Notes: generated by a model not told the origin, from the letters alone. Numbered from the stretch's first letter, positions 28,611 to 38,327 are shown. The stretch: 64,000 nucleotides of DNA from Panacagrimonas sp. (GCF_020697055.1 NZ_JAJFBP010000005.1:84762-148761); one strand, 5' to 3'. Numbers and translations: made by a program.

Positions 28611-29280
28611 AGTGTCCGGTGGTCGGATCGCGGGCGACCAGGCCGCTCTTCTCGGCTTCGATGGCGGCGGCCTGCACGCCGCCTTCGACCACCAGGCGCA
28701 GCTGCAGGCGCTCGTCGCGCACGTCGTCGACGTCGACGCTGCGCACGCCGCGCACGCGGGTGAAATGGCGCAGCACGCGCGAATAGTCGGCGGTCGTGCG
28801 CAGGCCGGCGACCTGGATCACCCAGGTCTCGATGACGCTCGAATCCAGTCCGAACACCGGCAGGCCCTGGCCCCGCAGCGCCTCGTTGACGGCGCGCGAA
28901 TCGAACACCGCCTTGAACATCAGCTCGCCGGAGGGCTCGTCGCGCTGGAAGCTGTACTGCTGCACCAGGCGCGGTGCGAGCGCCAGGATCGGGCCCGTCG
29001 CCGGGTCGTAGCGGCCGACCGCGCCCTTGAGCACCAGGATCAGCGCCATGCGCAGGCCCTTGTCGCGCGAGGCGCTGGATTCGTCCTCGACCGGCACCAG
29101 TGCGCCGTAGGGATTGCCCGGCAAGGGCCGGCCCTGCACCGCCGCGTCCGGCGCGGTCGGGGCCGTCGCCCCGCGCGGCTGGGCATCGGAAACGACCGGG
29201 AAGATCAGGCCCAGCACCACGGCGAGCGCCGCGAGACGCGGACGCGGTCGCGGGCGTCGGATCAGGGAGCGAAAGGGCAT
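28591..29280 (-). CDS. DUF2066 secreted protein
   Basis: A 229-residue protein with an Arg-rich start (MPFRSLIRRPRPRPR) and a hydrophobic signal helix ending near VSDAQ. The mature part (DKGLRMALILVLKGAVGRYD, then QYSFQRDEPSGELMFKAVFD) matches DUF2066, found beside perM-hda in gammaproteobacteria. ATG 29280 begins the signal peptide; the frame extends back to 29370 across the divergent purM promoter. Confidence 0.8.
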   Translation of the reverse strand: MPFRSLIRRPRPRPRLAALAVVLGLIFPVVSDAQPRGATAPTAPDAAVQGRPLPGNPYGALVPVEDESSASRDKGLRMALILVLKGAVGRYDPATGPILALAPRLVQQYSFQRDEPSGELMFKAVFDSRAVNEALRGQGLPVFGLDSSVIETWVIQVAGLRTTADYSRVLRHFTRVRGVRSVDVDDVRDERLQLRLVVEGGVQAAAIEAEKSGLVARDPTTGHYVLAQR

Positions 29281-29345
29281 GGCGCGGATTATCGCGGCGC
29301 CGTCTGTAAAATGCATCGCTCGATCATGCCGCCCCGACCTTCTCG

Positions 29346-30369
<1,024 letters not shown>

Positions 30370-30377
<8 letters not shown>

Positions 30378-31038
30378 AGCCCGCATCGCGGTCCTGGTTT
30401 CGGGCCGCGGCCGCAATCTCGACGCGCTGATGCAGGCCTGCGGCGACGGCCGCATCCGCGGCGACCTGGTCGGGGTGCTGAGCAACCGCGCCGATGCGCC
30501 GGCGGTCGATCGCGCGCGCGCCGCGGGCATTGCCGCCGTCGTGATCCCGCACGTGGCGTTCGCCGATCGCGACGCCTTCGATGCGGCGCTGGGCAGCGCG
30601 CTGGACGCGCTGCAGCCGGACATCGTCGTGCTAGCGGGCTTCATGCGGGTGCTCGGCAGCGGCTTCGTACGGCGCTGGAGCGGCCGGATGATCAACATCC
30701 ACCCGTCGCTGCTGCCGCGCCACCCCGGCCTGCAGACCCACCGTCGGGCGCTCGAGGCCGGCGATCGCGAACACGGTGCCACCGTGCATTTCGTCACCGA
30801 CGAGCTGGACGGCGGACCCGCGGTCATTCAGGGCCGTGTCAGCGTGCAACCCCAAGATACGGCCGAACTTCTGGGCGACCGTGTGATGACCGACGTGGAG
30901 ATCCGCATCCTTCCGCAGGCCGTGGCGTGGCTGGCCGATCGCCAGCTGTGCCTGCGTGGCGATGGTCGTGCCGCACTGCGCGGCCGTCCGCTGGACAATC
31001 CGCTGCAGCTGTCGGACCTCGACGAGGCATTCCGATGA
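30370..31038 (+). CDS. purN: Phosphoribosylglycinamide formyltransferase
   Basis: A 222-residue GAR transformylase using 10-formyltetrahydrofolate. Catalytic residues N109, H111 ([14 protein letters not shown]) and D147 ([12 protein letters not shown]) are present; the phosphate loop is [10 protein letters not shown], with Arg where Ser is usual. It must start at TTG 30370, inside the end of purM, since [12 protein letters not shown] directly precedes the conserved core and no ATG or GTG serves. Confidence 0.93.
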
Positions 31039-31748
31039 GCCGCGGACGGCGTCTGGCGCCGCTGGCCCTGGGGTTGATGCTGGTCGTCGGATTCATTTCG
31101 GCGGCCGACGCGGCGCAGCCCACGCCCAGCGATCACACCTACCTGCTCACGCGCGGGATGATGACGCTGGGCGAAGCGCGCTTCACGCTCGGTCGCCAGC
31201 AGGATCCCAACTGCTGGCGCTACGAGTACCACGCCAAGCCCTCGGGCCTCGCGCGACTGTTCATCGGCGACGTCAGCGAGCGCTCGGACTTCTGCATGGC
31301 CGACGGCAAGGTCCTGTCGCAGAGCTTCGATTTCAAGCGCGCCGACAAGGCCAAGGACGATTTCAGCCTGCGCTTCGACTGGCAGGACGGCGTCGTGCGC
31401 TCGAGCGCCGGCGAGATGCGTCCGCTCGAGACCGGCATGGTCGATCGTCTCGCGATGCAGATCGCGGTGCAGACCTGGGTGATCGATCGCAAGGGCCAGC
31501 CCGGGCCCGAGACGTTTTCCGTGACCAAGGTCGAGGACGAGCGGGTCAAGACCTACACGTTCCGCATCACCGGCCGCGAGTCGGTGACGACGCCGGCCGG
31601 CACGTTCGACACCGTTCGGGTCGAACGCGTCAACGACAAGAAGAAGTCGACGGTGTTCTGGCTCGCCCCGTCGCGCGGCTACGCCGCGGTGCGCGTGCAG
31701 CAGACAAAGGACGGCGACGAGCAGATCAAGATGGTGCTCAAGAACTGA
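31035..31748 (+). CDS. DUF3108 periplasmic protein
   Basis: A 237-residue exported protein, overlapping the purN stop by ATGA. The signal peptide ends near AADAAQ. The mature chain is a beta-rich DUF3108 domain: RGMMTLGEARFTLGR, RYEYHAKPSGLARLFIGDVS, and TTPAGTFDTVRVERVNDKK. Proteins of this type often follow purN in gammaproteobacteria; their role is unknown. Two Cys residues (C59, C86) flank the early strands. Confidence 0.85.
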   Translation: MSRGRRLAPLALGLMLVVGFISAADAAQPTPSDHTYLLTRGMMTLGEARFTLGRQQDPNCWRYEYHAKPSGLARLFIGDVSERSDFCMADGKVLSQSFDFKRADKAKDDFSLRFDWQDGVVRSSAGEMRPLETGMVDRLAMQIAVQTWVIDRKGQPGPETFSVTKVEDERVKTYTFRITGRESVTTPAGTFDTVRVERVNDKKKSTVFWLAPSRGYAAVRVQQTKDGDEQIKMVLKN

Positions 31749-31764
31749 GCGGGCCGTGGCGACA

Positions 31765-33117
31765 TCACGACGTCACCAACCCCTCTTCCCGCAGCTTCTC
31801 CAGGTGCGTCTCGATGTTCTCGCGCGCCAGCGGCAGCAGCCGCGGATCCAGGTCGCGATAGATCGCCGCCAGCATCTGGTCGATCGTCTGGCCCGCGCGA
31901 TGCAGTTCCAGCACCGAGGCCTCGCGCAGACGGCGATGCCGCAGCGTCTCCTCCAGCCGGAACGTCGTGCCCATCGCGATGCCGTGTGACGGCACGATGA
32001 CCTTGGGCGCCAGCGCGATGATGCGTTCGAGCGAGCGGAAGTAGCGGCCCATGTGGCCTTCGGGCTTGTGGATCACCACGGTGCCGATGCCCTGGATGAG
32101 ATCTCCGACGATGCACCACGCGCGATCGTCCGGCATCAGCGCGAGCTGGCCCTCGTCGTGTCCCGGCACCGCCAGCGCCCGCACCGGCCGGCCGAGCCAG
32201 TGCGTGACGACGTCGCCGTCGCCCACCCGCCGCTGCGCGATGCCATCGAAGAAGCGTGGCGTGCGCTGTGCGATGCGCCCGGCGGTGTCGGCGCTCAGCG
32301 CGATCCCGAGACCCAGGCGCCGCGCGATCACGTCGGCGCGCTCGCAGTGGTCGGGGTGGTGATGCGTGAGGAACAGCTCGTCGATCCCCAGCGGCGTGAC
32401 GACCTTGATCAGCTCCTCGAGCTCGTCGTCGTTCCACGGCGACGGATCGACGAGCACGCGATGCGCGCCGTCGTCGCCAAGGATGAAACAGTTGGTGTGC
32501 AACGCCGGCGGCAGCGTGTTGGAGCGCACCGGGATCTCGCGCAGGCCCCAGATCGCCTGGATGATCGGCAGGCGTTCCTTGTCGTTGTTGTCGAGCGTTA
32601 CCGCCTCGGATCCCGCACCGCCTTCGCCCGCCGCCAGGCGCGCGATCGCCGCCGATGTCGGCGGCGCGAGCAGCAGCTGCCCGTCGAGATATTCGGCGTG
32701 CAGCTGCGCCGGCGTGGCCCAGCGGTAGCGATCGACCTCGCCGGTGTCGAGCTCGATCGGCGGACGCACCGACAGCTCGAGGCGGAAGAACACGGTATCG
32801 AATCGCACCGGCACGATCGCCGGCGTCAGCGCGTGTCCGAAAGCGTGCAGCGAGATCACCTCGCCGCGCGCGACCGCCGCGTCGAGGTCGAATCCGATCT
32901 CCTCACCGAGTTCGCGGATCAGCGCCTGCAGCTGGCGCGGCTCGTGAGCCTCGCACCAGGTGCCGACCCGGGCCGGCACGTCGCCGTCGGCCTTGTCGAC
33001 CTTGCCGCCGGGGAACGCCCAGTAGCCCGGAAACGAGGCGAGCGCCGGGTGTCGGCGCACCACCAGGATGTCCTGGCCATGCTGCACCACCACGGTGACC
33101 GCTTCCTTGATCGTCAT
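31765..33117 (-). CDS. Nudix hydrolase fused to a metallo-beta-lactamase-fold hydrolase
   Basis: A 450-residue fusion. Residues 1-170 form a Nudix domain with WAFPGGKVDK and LIRELGEEIGF, but about 30 residues are inserted between the Gly-rich start and the REL-EE part of the box, as in NUDT7/19-like enzymes. Residues about 200-450 form an MBL hydrolase with the zinc motif THHHPDHCER, further ligands in AVPGHDEGQ and IVGDLIQG, and a LACTB2-like C-terminal helix bundle. Both halves hydrolyse activated or phosphorylated metabolites; no substrate can be named. ATG 33117 is chosen; ATG 33129 is possible. Confidence 0.85.
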   Translation of the reverse strand: MTIKEAVTVVVQHGQDILVVRRHPALASFPGYWAFPGGKVDKADGDVPARVGTWCEAHEPRQLQALIRELGEEIGFDLDAAVARGEVISLHAFGHALTPAIVPVRFDTVFFRLELSVRPPIELDTGEVDRYRWATPAQLHAEYLDGQLLLAPPTSAAIARLAAGEGGAGSEAVTLDNNDKERLPIIQAIWGLREIPVRSNTLPPALHTNCFILGDDGAHRVLVDPSPWNDDELEELIKVVTPLGIDELFLTHHHPDHCERADVIARRLGLGIALSADTAGRIAQRTPRFFDGIAQRRVGDGDVVTHWLGRPVRALAVPGHDEGQLALMPDDRAWCIVGDLIQGIGTVVIHKPEGHMGRYFRSLERIIALAPKVIVPSHGIAMGTTFRLEETLRHRRLREASVLELHRAGQTIDQMLAAIYRDLDPRLLPLARENIETHLEKLREEGLVTS

Positions 33118-33191
33118 GACGCCACACATCCCACGCTACGGAGGGCCAGTCTAGGCCCGCAGGGTTCGTGCCGGCGATCCGGAGTGATGCC

Positions 33192-33488
33192 CTACTCGGC
33201 CTCGTCGTTGGGCGTGATCGACTTCAGCACGACCTTGTCGCCGCCGAAGGTGACCTTGACCGTCTCCTTGGATCCCTTCCACGTTTCGGTCGCCATGCTG
33301 ATCGGGCCGATGTCGCCGCCCGAGACCTCGTCGGGCTTGCCGAGCACGTTGTACACCTGGTCGCGCGTCATGTTGGCCTTGACCTTGGCGTAGCTGTCGG
33401 CGTTGACCTTCGACGTGCACGCCGCCAGCACCGCCAGCAACAGCCCCATCCCTGCCATCAATCCCCAGCTCTTCATGTGTCGTTGCAC
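33192..33488 (-). CDS. Small BamE-like/DUF3862 lipoprotein
   Basis: A 98-residue lipoprotein with lipobox VLAAC after MKSWGLMAGMGLLLA. The mature domain (MTRDQVYNVLGKPDEVSGGD, then KETVKVTFGGDKVVLKS) has the alpha-alpha-beta-beta pattern of SmpA/BamE folds, closest to DUF3862. GTG 33488 is chosen because GGGAG lies 8 bases before it; the in-frame ATG 33476 is too far from that site. Confidence 0.72.
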   Translation of the reverse strand: MQRHMKSWGLMAGMGLLLAVLAACTSKVNADSYAKVKANMTRDQVYNVLGKPDEVSGGDIGPISMATETWKGSKETVKVTFGGDKVVLKSITPNDEAE

Positions 33489-33544
33489 TGCTGTCTCCCG
33501 TCGTTCGACTTGATTCGATTCGCGCCGCTTCGTAGCGTCGCGCG

Positions 33545-34318
33545 ATGAGCATGCCCGAACAAGCCCTGCACCAGGAGGTCGCCGCGGCCGCGCGGCGTGT
33601 CGGCCTGCTCGACTGGCTGATGCTGATGCTCGCGCTGATCTCGGTGGGACTGCTCGCCTGGGAAATGCTCGCCAACGTCGACCCGCCGACGCGCCAGCTG
33701 ATCTTCGGCATCGACTACGCGATCTGCGCGATCTTCGCCGCCGAGTACCTGTGGCGCTGGCACCAGTCGGGCTGGACCGTCGAGTACGTCAAGCGCAACT
33801 GGTACGAACTGCTCGGCATGATTCCGCTGCAGCATCCGGTGCTGCGCGGCTTCCGGCTTTTCCGTGCGGTGCGGATCCTGGTGCTGCTGGCGCGCTTCGG
33901 TCGCGCCGCGGATCGTGCGCTGGGCGATGAGTTCACCTATCGCCTCGTCAACCGCTTCAAGAACGCGATCGTGGAATCGATCAGCAGCGCGGTGACCGTG
34001 GCCGTGCTCGACGAGGTTCGCGAAGTCCTCACCCGGGGCCAGTACGCGCGCAACATCGCGCGCGCGCTCGAGGAAAACCAGCCGCAGCTGCGCGCGATGA
34101 TCGGCGAGAAGCTGCGCGAGGACCCGCGCGCCGGACGCCTGCAGAAACTGCCGTTCGCGCGCGATCTGACCGAGTCGATGATCGACGTCGCGCTGCGCCT
34201 GGTCGAACAGGTCCTGCAGGATCCGCGGACCGACGAACTGATCGCCGACATCCTGCGCGAGAACCTCGCGCAGATCCGGGCGTCGGTGGCGGCCAACGCG
34301 CGTGATCTGAAGACCTGA
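33545..34318 (+). CDS. Voltage-sensor-like membrane protein lacking a pore domain
   Basis: A 257-residue protein with four predicted helices in the first 125 residues and a soluble helical C-terminus. S1 is about 20-43, S2 is LIFGIDYAICAIFAAEYLWR (52-71) with the acidic E67 typical of sensors, S3 is about 85-96, and S4 is 101-124 with Arg at 101, 104, 107, 110, 117 and 120. No S5-pore-S6 follows; residues 130-257 are charged helices. It resembles annotated ion transporter proteins, and also voltage-gated proton channels in having only the sensor. Confidence 0.75.
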   Translation: MSMPEQALHQEVAAAARRVGLLDWLMLMLALISVGLLAWEMLANVDPPTRQLIFGIDYAICAIFAAEYLWRWHQSGWTVEYVKRNWYELLGMIPLQHPVLRGFRLFRAVRILVLLARFGRAADRALGDEFTYRLVNRFKNAIVESISSAVTVAVLDEVREVLTRGQYARNIARALEENQPQLRAMIGEKLREDPRAGRLQKLPFARDLTESMIDVALRLVEQVLQDPRTDELIADILRENLAQIRASVAANARDLKT

Positions 34319-34415
34319 TCGCGCTGACCGACGTCGCGCGCCGGCACCGATACGGGCCCTGCCCGCCGGCGGCGAAACCAAACGCGGCGCGCGCGGTCGC
34401 AGCAACTGCCGCACA

Positions 34416-36050
34416 ATGCCGCGTCCCATGCTTCGATTTCCCCTCTTTCGGATCGCTCTAATCGCGCTCCCCCTTGCCCTCGTGGCCGGGTGCGCCAACG
34501 ACGGCCGCTTCGTCAAACCCGTCGCCGCACCGGTCGATGCCACCGGCAGCACCGCCGATCCGTCCAAGTACGCCGACGGCTATCTGCGCATCTTCGTCAG
34601 CTCCAACCTGGACACCAATGGCCGCGCGCTCGACTTCGGTCCGGAGTCCGAGCGCCCCGCGATGCTGCTGATCTCCGCCAAGTTCGGGCGCGGCACCGTG
34701 GCGAGCTTCACCGCCGACACCGAGCCCGAGATCCCGGTGCTGCTGTACGACGTGCGCGAGGGCAAGATCGTCAGCGCGGTAGTCGACAACGCGCTGCTCA
34801 CCGAAGGCCTGCTGGTGGACCCCGAATCGCTGTCGAAGTCGCCGCACCTGCAGATCGTCATTCGCGGGGTACCGGCCGACAAGGCCAAGTGGGTGACCAA
34901 CCTGCTCGAGATCGCCACCGGCGAACCGGTGCTGAAGTTCGGCATGGGCTTCGTTCCCGGCGGGCAGGTGGTCTCCGGACTGAGCTCCAAGCTGGGCGAA
35001 CTGCTCAGCGACGAGATCAAGACCGAGAAGAAGCCTTGGGAGGAAAAGACGCTGCTGGGCCTGCGCGCCGACGAGGGCTTGTCGGCGCTGGACGGCCGCC
35101 AGTTCGTGGTGCTGCTCAACTCGACCAAGGTCGAGCTCGAATCGGCGGCGCCGAACCTGCGCCGCTGCGAGCGCACGATCTCCCCGAGCGGTCTGTGCGA
35201 CGCCAAGGGCAAGCCCTGGATGACGGCGCAGGCGTACGTGCGCTTCGAACTCGACGTCACCGACTTTCGATCCGTGAAGGACTTCATCGGCAGCGCGATT
35301 TCCTGCGAAGCCGACGAGCGCGTCTGGGGCAACTACCGGGAACTGATCGGCTCGGGCCAACTCGCGCGCCGCCAGTCCGAGTACGAGCGGCATCTGCTCT
35401 CGCGCGGCGAACTGCTGCTGGCGGTGCGCCGCGCCAACAACGAATCGCCGTCCTGGCGCCGCGCCGGTCGCCTGCTGCATTTCGCGCAGCAGGCGGTGCT
35501 GCTGCCGCGCCCGGACGATGCGTACTGGACCGAGCATTTCCGCGATCGCGCGCTGCAGACCGAGGCCTGCATCCGCACCACCGCGTCGCGCTCGCAATCG
35601 CAGTACGCGGCGATCTGGGATTCGGCCGTCCGGCTGTTCTCGCGCGCGCAGTCCTATCCGGTCTGGGCGCAGGCGCTGTCGGGCAGCTCGGATCCGGAGT
35701 CGCCGGCGCTGCGCGACGCCGAGCGCGAGCTCACGCAGTTGCACCAGCTGATGTCGGTCAGCGAGCTGCGCAATCTGGACAGCGAAAGCCTGGAAGGCCT
35801 GAGCAGCCTGGATGCGCAGCTCCAGACGCTGCTCAAGCCGGTGTACGAGCGCGTCGTCGAACGCATCGACGAGGACGACGACACGCCCGAGGGCAAGCGT
35901 CAGCGCCTGGCCGATCTGCAGACACGCAGCGCCTGCACCGCGTGCCGCGAGCTGCTGGCCCAGCGCGCCGAGGCGCTGCGACAGATCGTGCCGGTGCCGG
36001 TGCCGGTCGAAACGCCGCCGCCGGTGCCTCCGGCCGCACAGCCTTCGTAG
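34416..36050 (+). CDS. Large lipoprotein of unknown function
   Basis: A 544-residue protein with a lipoprotein signal (LIALPLALVAGC). The start is ATG 34416 or ATG 34428, with no convincing ribosome site. Mature regions: a beta-rich segment (residues 50-200), a region with paired Cys (RRCERTISPSGLCDAKGK), a helical middle, and a C-terminal helix with CTACRELLAQ ending in a Pro/Val tail (VPVPVPVETPPPVPP). I do not recognise a family. Its TAG stop is part of the GTAG that opens the REP element at 36047. Confidence 0.65.
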   Translation: MPRPMLRFPLFRIALIALPLALVAGCANDGRFVKPVAAPVDATGSTADPSKYADGYLRIFVSSNLDTNGRALDFGPESERPAMLLISAKFGRGTVASFTADTEPEIPVLLYDVREGKIVSAVVDNALLTEGLLVDPESLSKSPHLQIVIRGVPADKAKWVTNLLEIATGEPVLKFGMGFVPGGQVVSGLSSKLGELLSDEIKTEKKPWEEKTLLGLRADEGLSALDGRQFVVLLNSTKVELESAAPNLRRCERTISPSGLCDAKGKPWMTAQAYVRFELDVTDFRSVKDFIGSAISCEADERVWGNYRELIGSGQLARRQSEYERHLLSRGELLLAVRRANNESPSWRRAGRLLHFAQQAVLLPRPDDAYWTEHFRDRALQTEACIRTTASRSQSQYAAIWDSAVRLFSRAQSYPVWAQALSGSSDPESPALRDAERELTQLHQLMSVSELRNLDSESLEGLSSLDAQLQTLLKPVYERVVERIDEDDDTPEGKRQRLADLQTRSACTACRELLAQRAEALRQIVPVPVPVETPPPVPPAAQPS

Positions 36051-36120
36051 GGCAGGAAAGCGAAGCGCATCCCGCCGCCGGGTACCGGGACCACGGCGGG
36101 ATGCGCTTCGCTTCCCCGCC
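36047..36120. repeat. GTAG-type REP palindrome
   Basis: The element begins with GTAG (36047-36050), followed by arm GGCAGGAAAGCGAAGCGCAT... (36051-36077), complementary with two mismatches to 36094-36120. The GTAG head plus imperfect stem-loop is the layout of REP sequences mobilised by RAYT transposases, as in Stenotrophomonas. No RAYT gene is in this window. Confidence 0.82.
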
Positions 36121-36182
36121 CTCCCGATATCGACGATCCCGCAGAATGGCGGCCGTTCCCCGCCCTCCTGCGCACGCGCCAC

Positions 36183-36953
36183 ATGTCCCGAACCCTCGAT
36201 GTCGCCGGCAACCTTCTGACCAGCAGCTGTCGCGGCTGGCGCGGTGCCACCGCTTTTCATCCCGCCACGCGCCAGCCCGAAAAGCTGCTCGAGCTCTACG
36301 ATATCGAGGCCAGTCCGTACTGCCGACTCGTGCGCGAGGTGCTCACCGAGCTCGACCTCGACGCGATGATCTTCCCGTGTCCGCTGGGCGGGACGCGCTA
36401 TCGCCCGCAGGTCGAAGCCCGCGGCGGCAAGCTGCAGTTCCCCTACCTGGTGGATCCGAACACCGGCGATGCGTTGTTCGAGTCGGCGGACATCATCGAT
36501 CACCTGCGCCTGGCCTACGGCAACGGACGCCCGGCGCGCCGCGGCCTGGGTCGGCGCGCCGCGGTGGCCGGCTCCTACGCCGCGACGCTGACGCGCGCGG
36601 TCGGCCGGGTCCGCGGCTATCGCGCCCGCGCCTCGGTCGCGCCGGAGCAGCCGCTGGAGCTGTACAGCTTCGAAGCGAGCCCCTATTCGCGCCCGGTGCG
36701 CGAGCTGATGTGCGAGCTCGAGCTGCCGTACCGGTTGCGCAACTTCGGCAAGTCGCGCTGGGAGGAGATGGGACCGCCGGCGGTGCGCAAGCGCTTCTTT
36801 CCCGATGCCCCGATCACCAGCGCCAACCGCCAGCGCATGTTCGAGCTCACCGGACGCTTCCAGGTGCCCTACCTGGTGGATCCGAACACCGGGACCTCGA
36901 TGTACGAATCGGGCGACATCCTGCGCTACCTCGAGCAGACCTACGCGCGCTGA
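36183..36953 (+). CDS. Tandem glutathione-S-transferase N-terminal (thioredoxin-fold) protein
   Basis: A 256-residue protein made of two copies of the same thioredoxin-like fold. Repeat 1 (about 35-115) has ELYDIEASPYCRLVRE and PYLVDPNTGDALFESADI; repeat 2 (about 157-256) has ELYSFEASPYSRPVRE and PYLVDPNTGTSMYESGDI. The active-site position is Cys47 in the first and Ser169 in the second, so probably one half is catalytic. No GST C-terminal helical domain is present. It is followed 10 bp later by a LysE gene. Confidence 0.8.
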   Translation: MSRTLDVAGNLLTSSCRGWRGATAFHPATRQPEKLLELYDIEASPYCRLVREVLTELDLDAMIFPCPLGGTRYRPQVEARGGKLQFPYLVDPNTGDALFESADIIDHLRLAYGNGRPARRGLGRRAAVAGSYAATLTRAVGRVRGYRARASVAPEQPLELYSFEASPYSRPVRELMCELELPYRLRNFGKSRWEEMGPPAVRKRFFPDAPITSANRQRMFELTGRFQVPYLVDPNTGTSMYESGDILRYLEQTYAR

Positions 36954-36963
36954 GCGCGCGCCG

Positions 36964-37593
36964 ATGAGCGACTCCTGGGCGATCTTCGGCGCCGTCGTGG
37001 CGGCGCATGCGCTCGGTGTCTCCAGCCCCGGCCCCGATTTCGCCGTCGTGGTGCGCCAGACGCTCGCGCACGGCCGGCGCGCCGGCATCGCCACGGCGCT
37101 GGGCATCGGCAGCGGCATCCTGGGCCACGTCGGCTGGGGCATGTTCGGACTGGGATGGGCGGTGGCGCGCGCGCCGATGCTGCTCGAGGTGCTGCGCTAC
37201 GGCGGCGCGGCGGTGCTGCTGTGGATCGGCGTCAAGGCGCTGCGCTCGCAGCCGCTATCGGCCGATGATGGACCGCGCACCGGCGCGCACGCGGAAGCGG
37301 CGCCGCTGCGCGCGTGGACGCTGGGGTTGGCCACCAACCTGCTCAACGCCAAGGCGATGCTGTTCTTCGTTGCGCTGTGTTCGAGCGTGATCGCCGCCGG
37401 CGCCACGCCGATGCTGCGCGGCCTGCTCGGACTGTGGATGGTCGCCGCCACCGCGGCCTGGTTCGCGTTCGTGGCGTGGACCATCGGCCATCCGGCGGTG
37501 CGACGCCGGCTGCTCGCACACGCGCATCGCATCGACCGGGCGATGGGCGTGATCCTGATCGCGCTGGCGGCCTGGGTCGTGTTGGGCTTCTAA
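36964..37593 (+). CDS. LysE/RhtB-family amino-acid exporter
   Basis: A 209-residue inner-membrane protein with six predicted helices. The family signature SSPGPDFAVVVRQTLAHGRR lies in the first helix-loop, and the GLATNLLNAKAMLFFVAL block begins the C-terminal half. RhtB-type proteins export amino acids such as threonine or homoserine lactones; specificity cannot be read here. ATG 36964 is chosen, since the open frame upstream overlaps the preceding gene. Confidence 0.88.
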   Translation: MSDSWAIFGAVVAAHALGVSSPGPDFAVVVRQTLAHGRRAGIATALGIGSGILGHVGWGMFGLGWAVARAPMLLEVLRYGGAAVLLWIGVKALRSQPLSADDGPRTGAHAEAAPLRAWTLGLATNLLNAKAMLFFVALCSSVIAAGATPMLRGLLGLWMVAATAAWFAFVAWTIGHPAVRRRLLAHAHRIDRAMGVILIALAAWVVLGF

Positions 37594-37622
37594 TCGATCG
37601 ACTCCCCTGATCGGACCCGCCC

Positions 37623-38327
37623 TTGGCCAGCATCTGGATCCTGCGCCGCATCGTCATCGCCAAGCACCATCCGTCCGCGGTGCTGCTCGCGGCACAGCTG
37701 GTGGGCGTGCTGCTCTACGCCCTGGTCGAGAACCTGCCGGGCGGGCGCGCGGTCCTCGCGGCGTTCGGCCTGGTCGTGCTCGGCGCGGCGCTGCAGGTCG
37801 TGCGCAACAGTCCGTGGTTCACGTGGCTGGGCAATGCGCTGGCCTTGATCGTGGTGGTACTGCTCGGCATCACGATGATCTGGCCGAGCACGCATCTGGA
37901 CATCGCGGCGTCGACGGTTCTTGCGGTTTTCTATTTCTACGCGGCGGGCGCGCTGATCGCCTACATGCTGCAGGACCAGACCGCGAGCCTCGACGAGTTC
38001 TACGCGGTGGGCGCCACCTTCACGCTGCTGGCCTGGGCGTTCGCGCACACGTACGTGGTGTGCCAGGCGCTGGTGCCCGGGAGTTTCGCCGGCGCGGTCA
38101 ATGCCGGCGAAGCGCGCACCTGGATGGACCTGCTGTTCCTGAGCTTCACGATCCTGTCGGGCGTCGGGTTGGGCGACATCATGCCGCTGTCGCCGCTGGC
38201 ACGAGCGCTGGTCATGCTCGAGGAACTGGCCGGGATCATGTACATCGCGTTGGTGGTGTCGCGCCTGATCACGATGGCCTCCGCGCCGAAGAGGGCCGGA
38301 GCCGGGACCTCCGACGATGACGGTTGA
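37623..38327 (+). CDS. Potassium-channel-like membrane protein (Ion_trans_2) with GVGLGD filter
   Basis: A 234-residue protein starting at TTG 37623. Several N-terminal helices (about 18-120) precede a two-helix pore module: outer helix ATFTLLAWAFAHTYVVCQAL, pore helix and filter FLSFTILSGVGLGDIMPLS, inner helix RALVMLEELAGIMYIALVVS. The canonical potassium filter TVGYGD is GVGLGD here (180-185). The inner helix has Gly203, a possible gating hinge. The stop overlaps the next gene by 11 bp. Confidence 0.8.
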   Translation: MASIWILRRIVIAKHHPSAVLLAAQLVGVLLYALVENLPGGRAVLAAFGLVVLGAALQVVRNSPWFTWLGNALALIVVVLLGITMIWPSTHLDIAASTVLAVFYFYAAGALIAYMLQDQTASLDEFYAVGATFTLLAWAFAHTYVVCQALVPGSFAGAVNAGEARTWMDLLFLSFTILSGVGLGDIMPLSPLARALVMLEELAGIMYIALVVSRLITMASAPKRAGAGTSDDDG

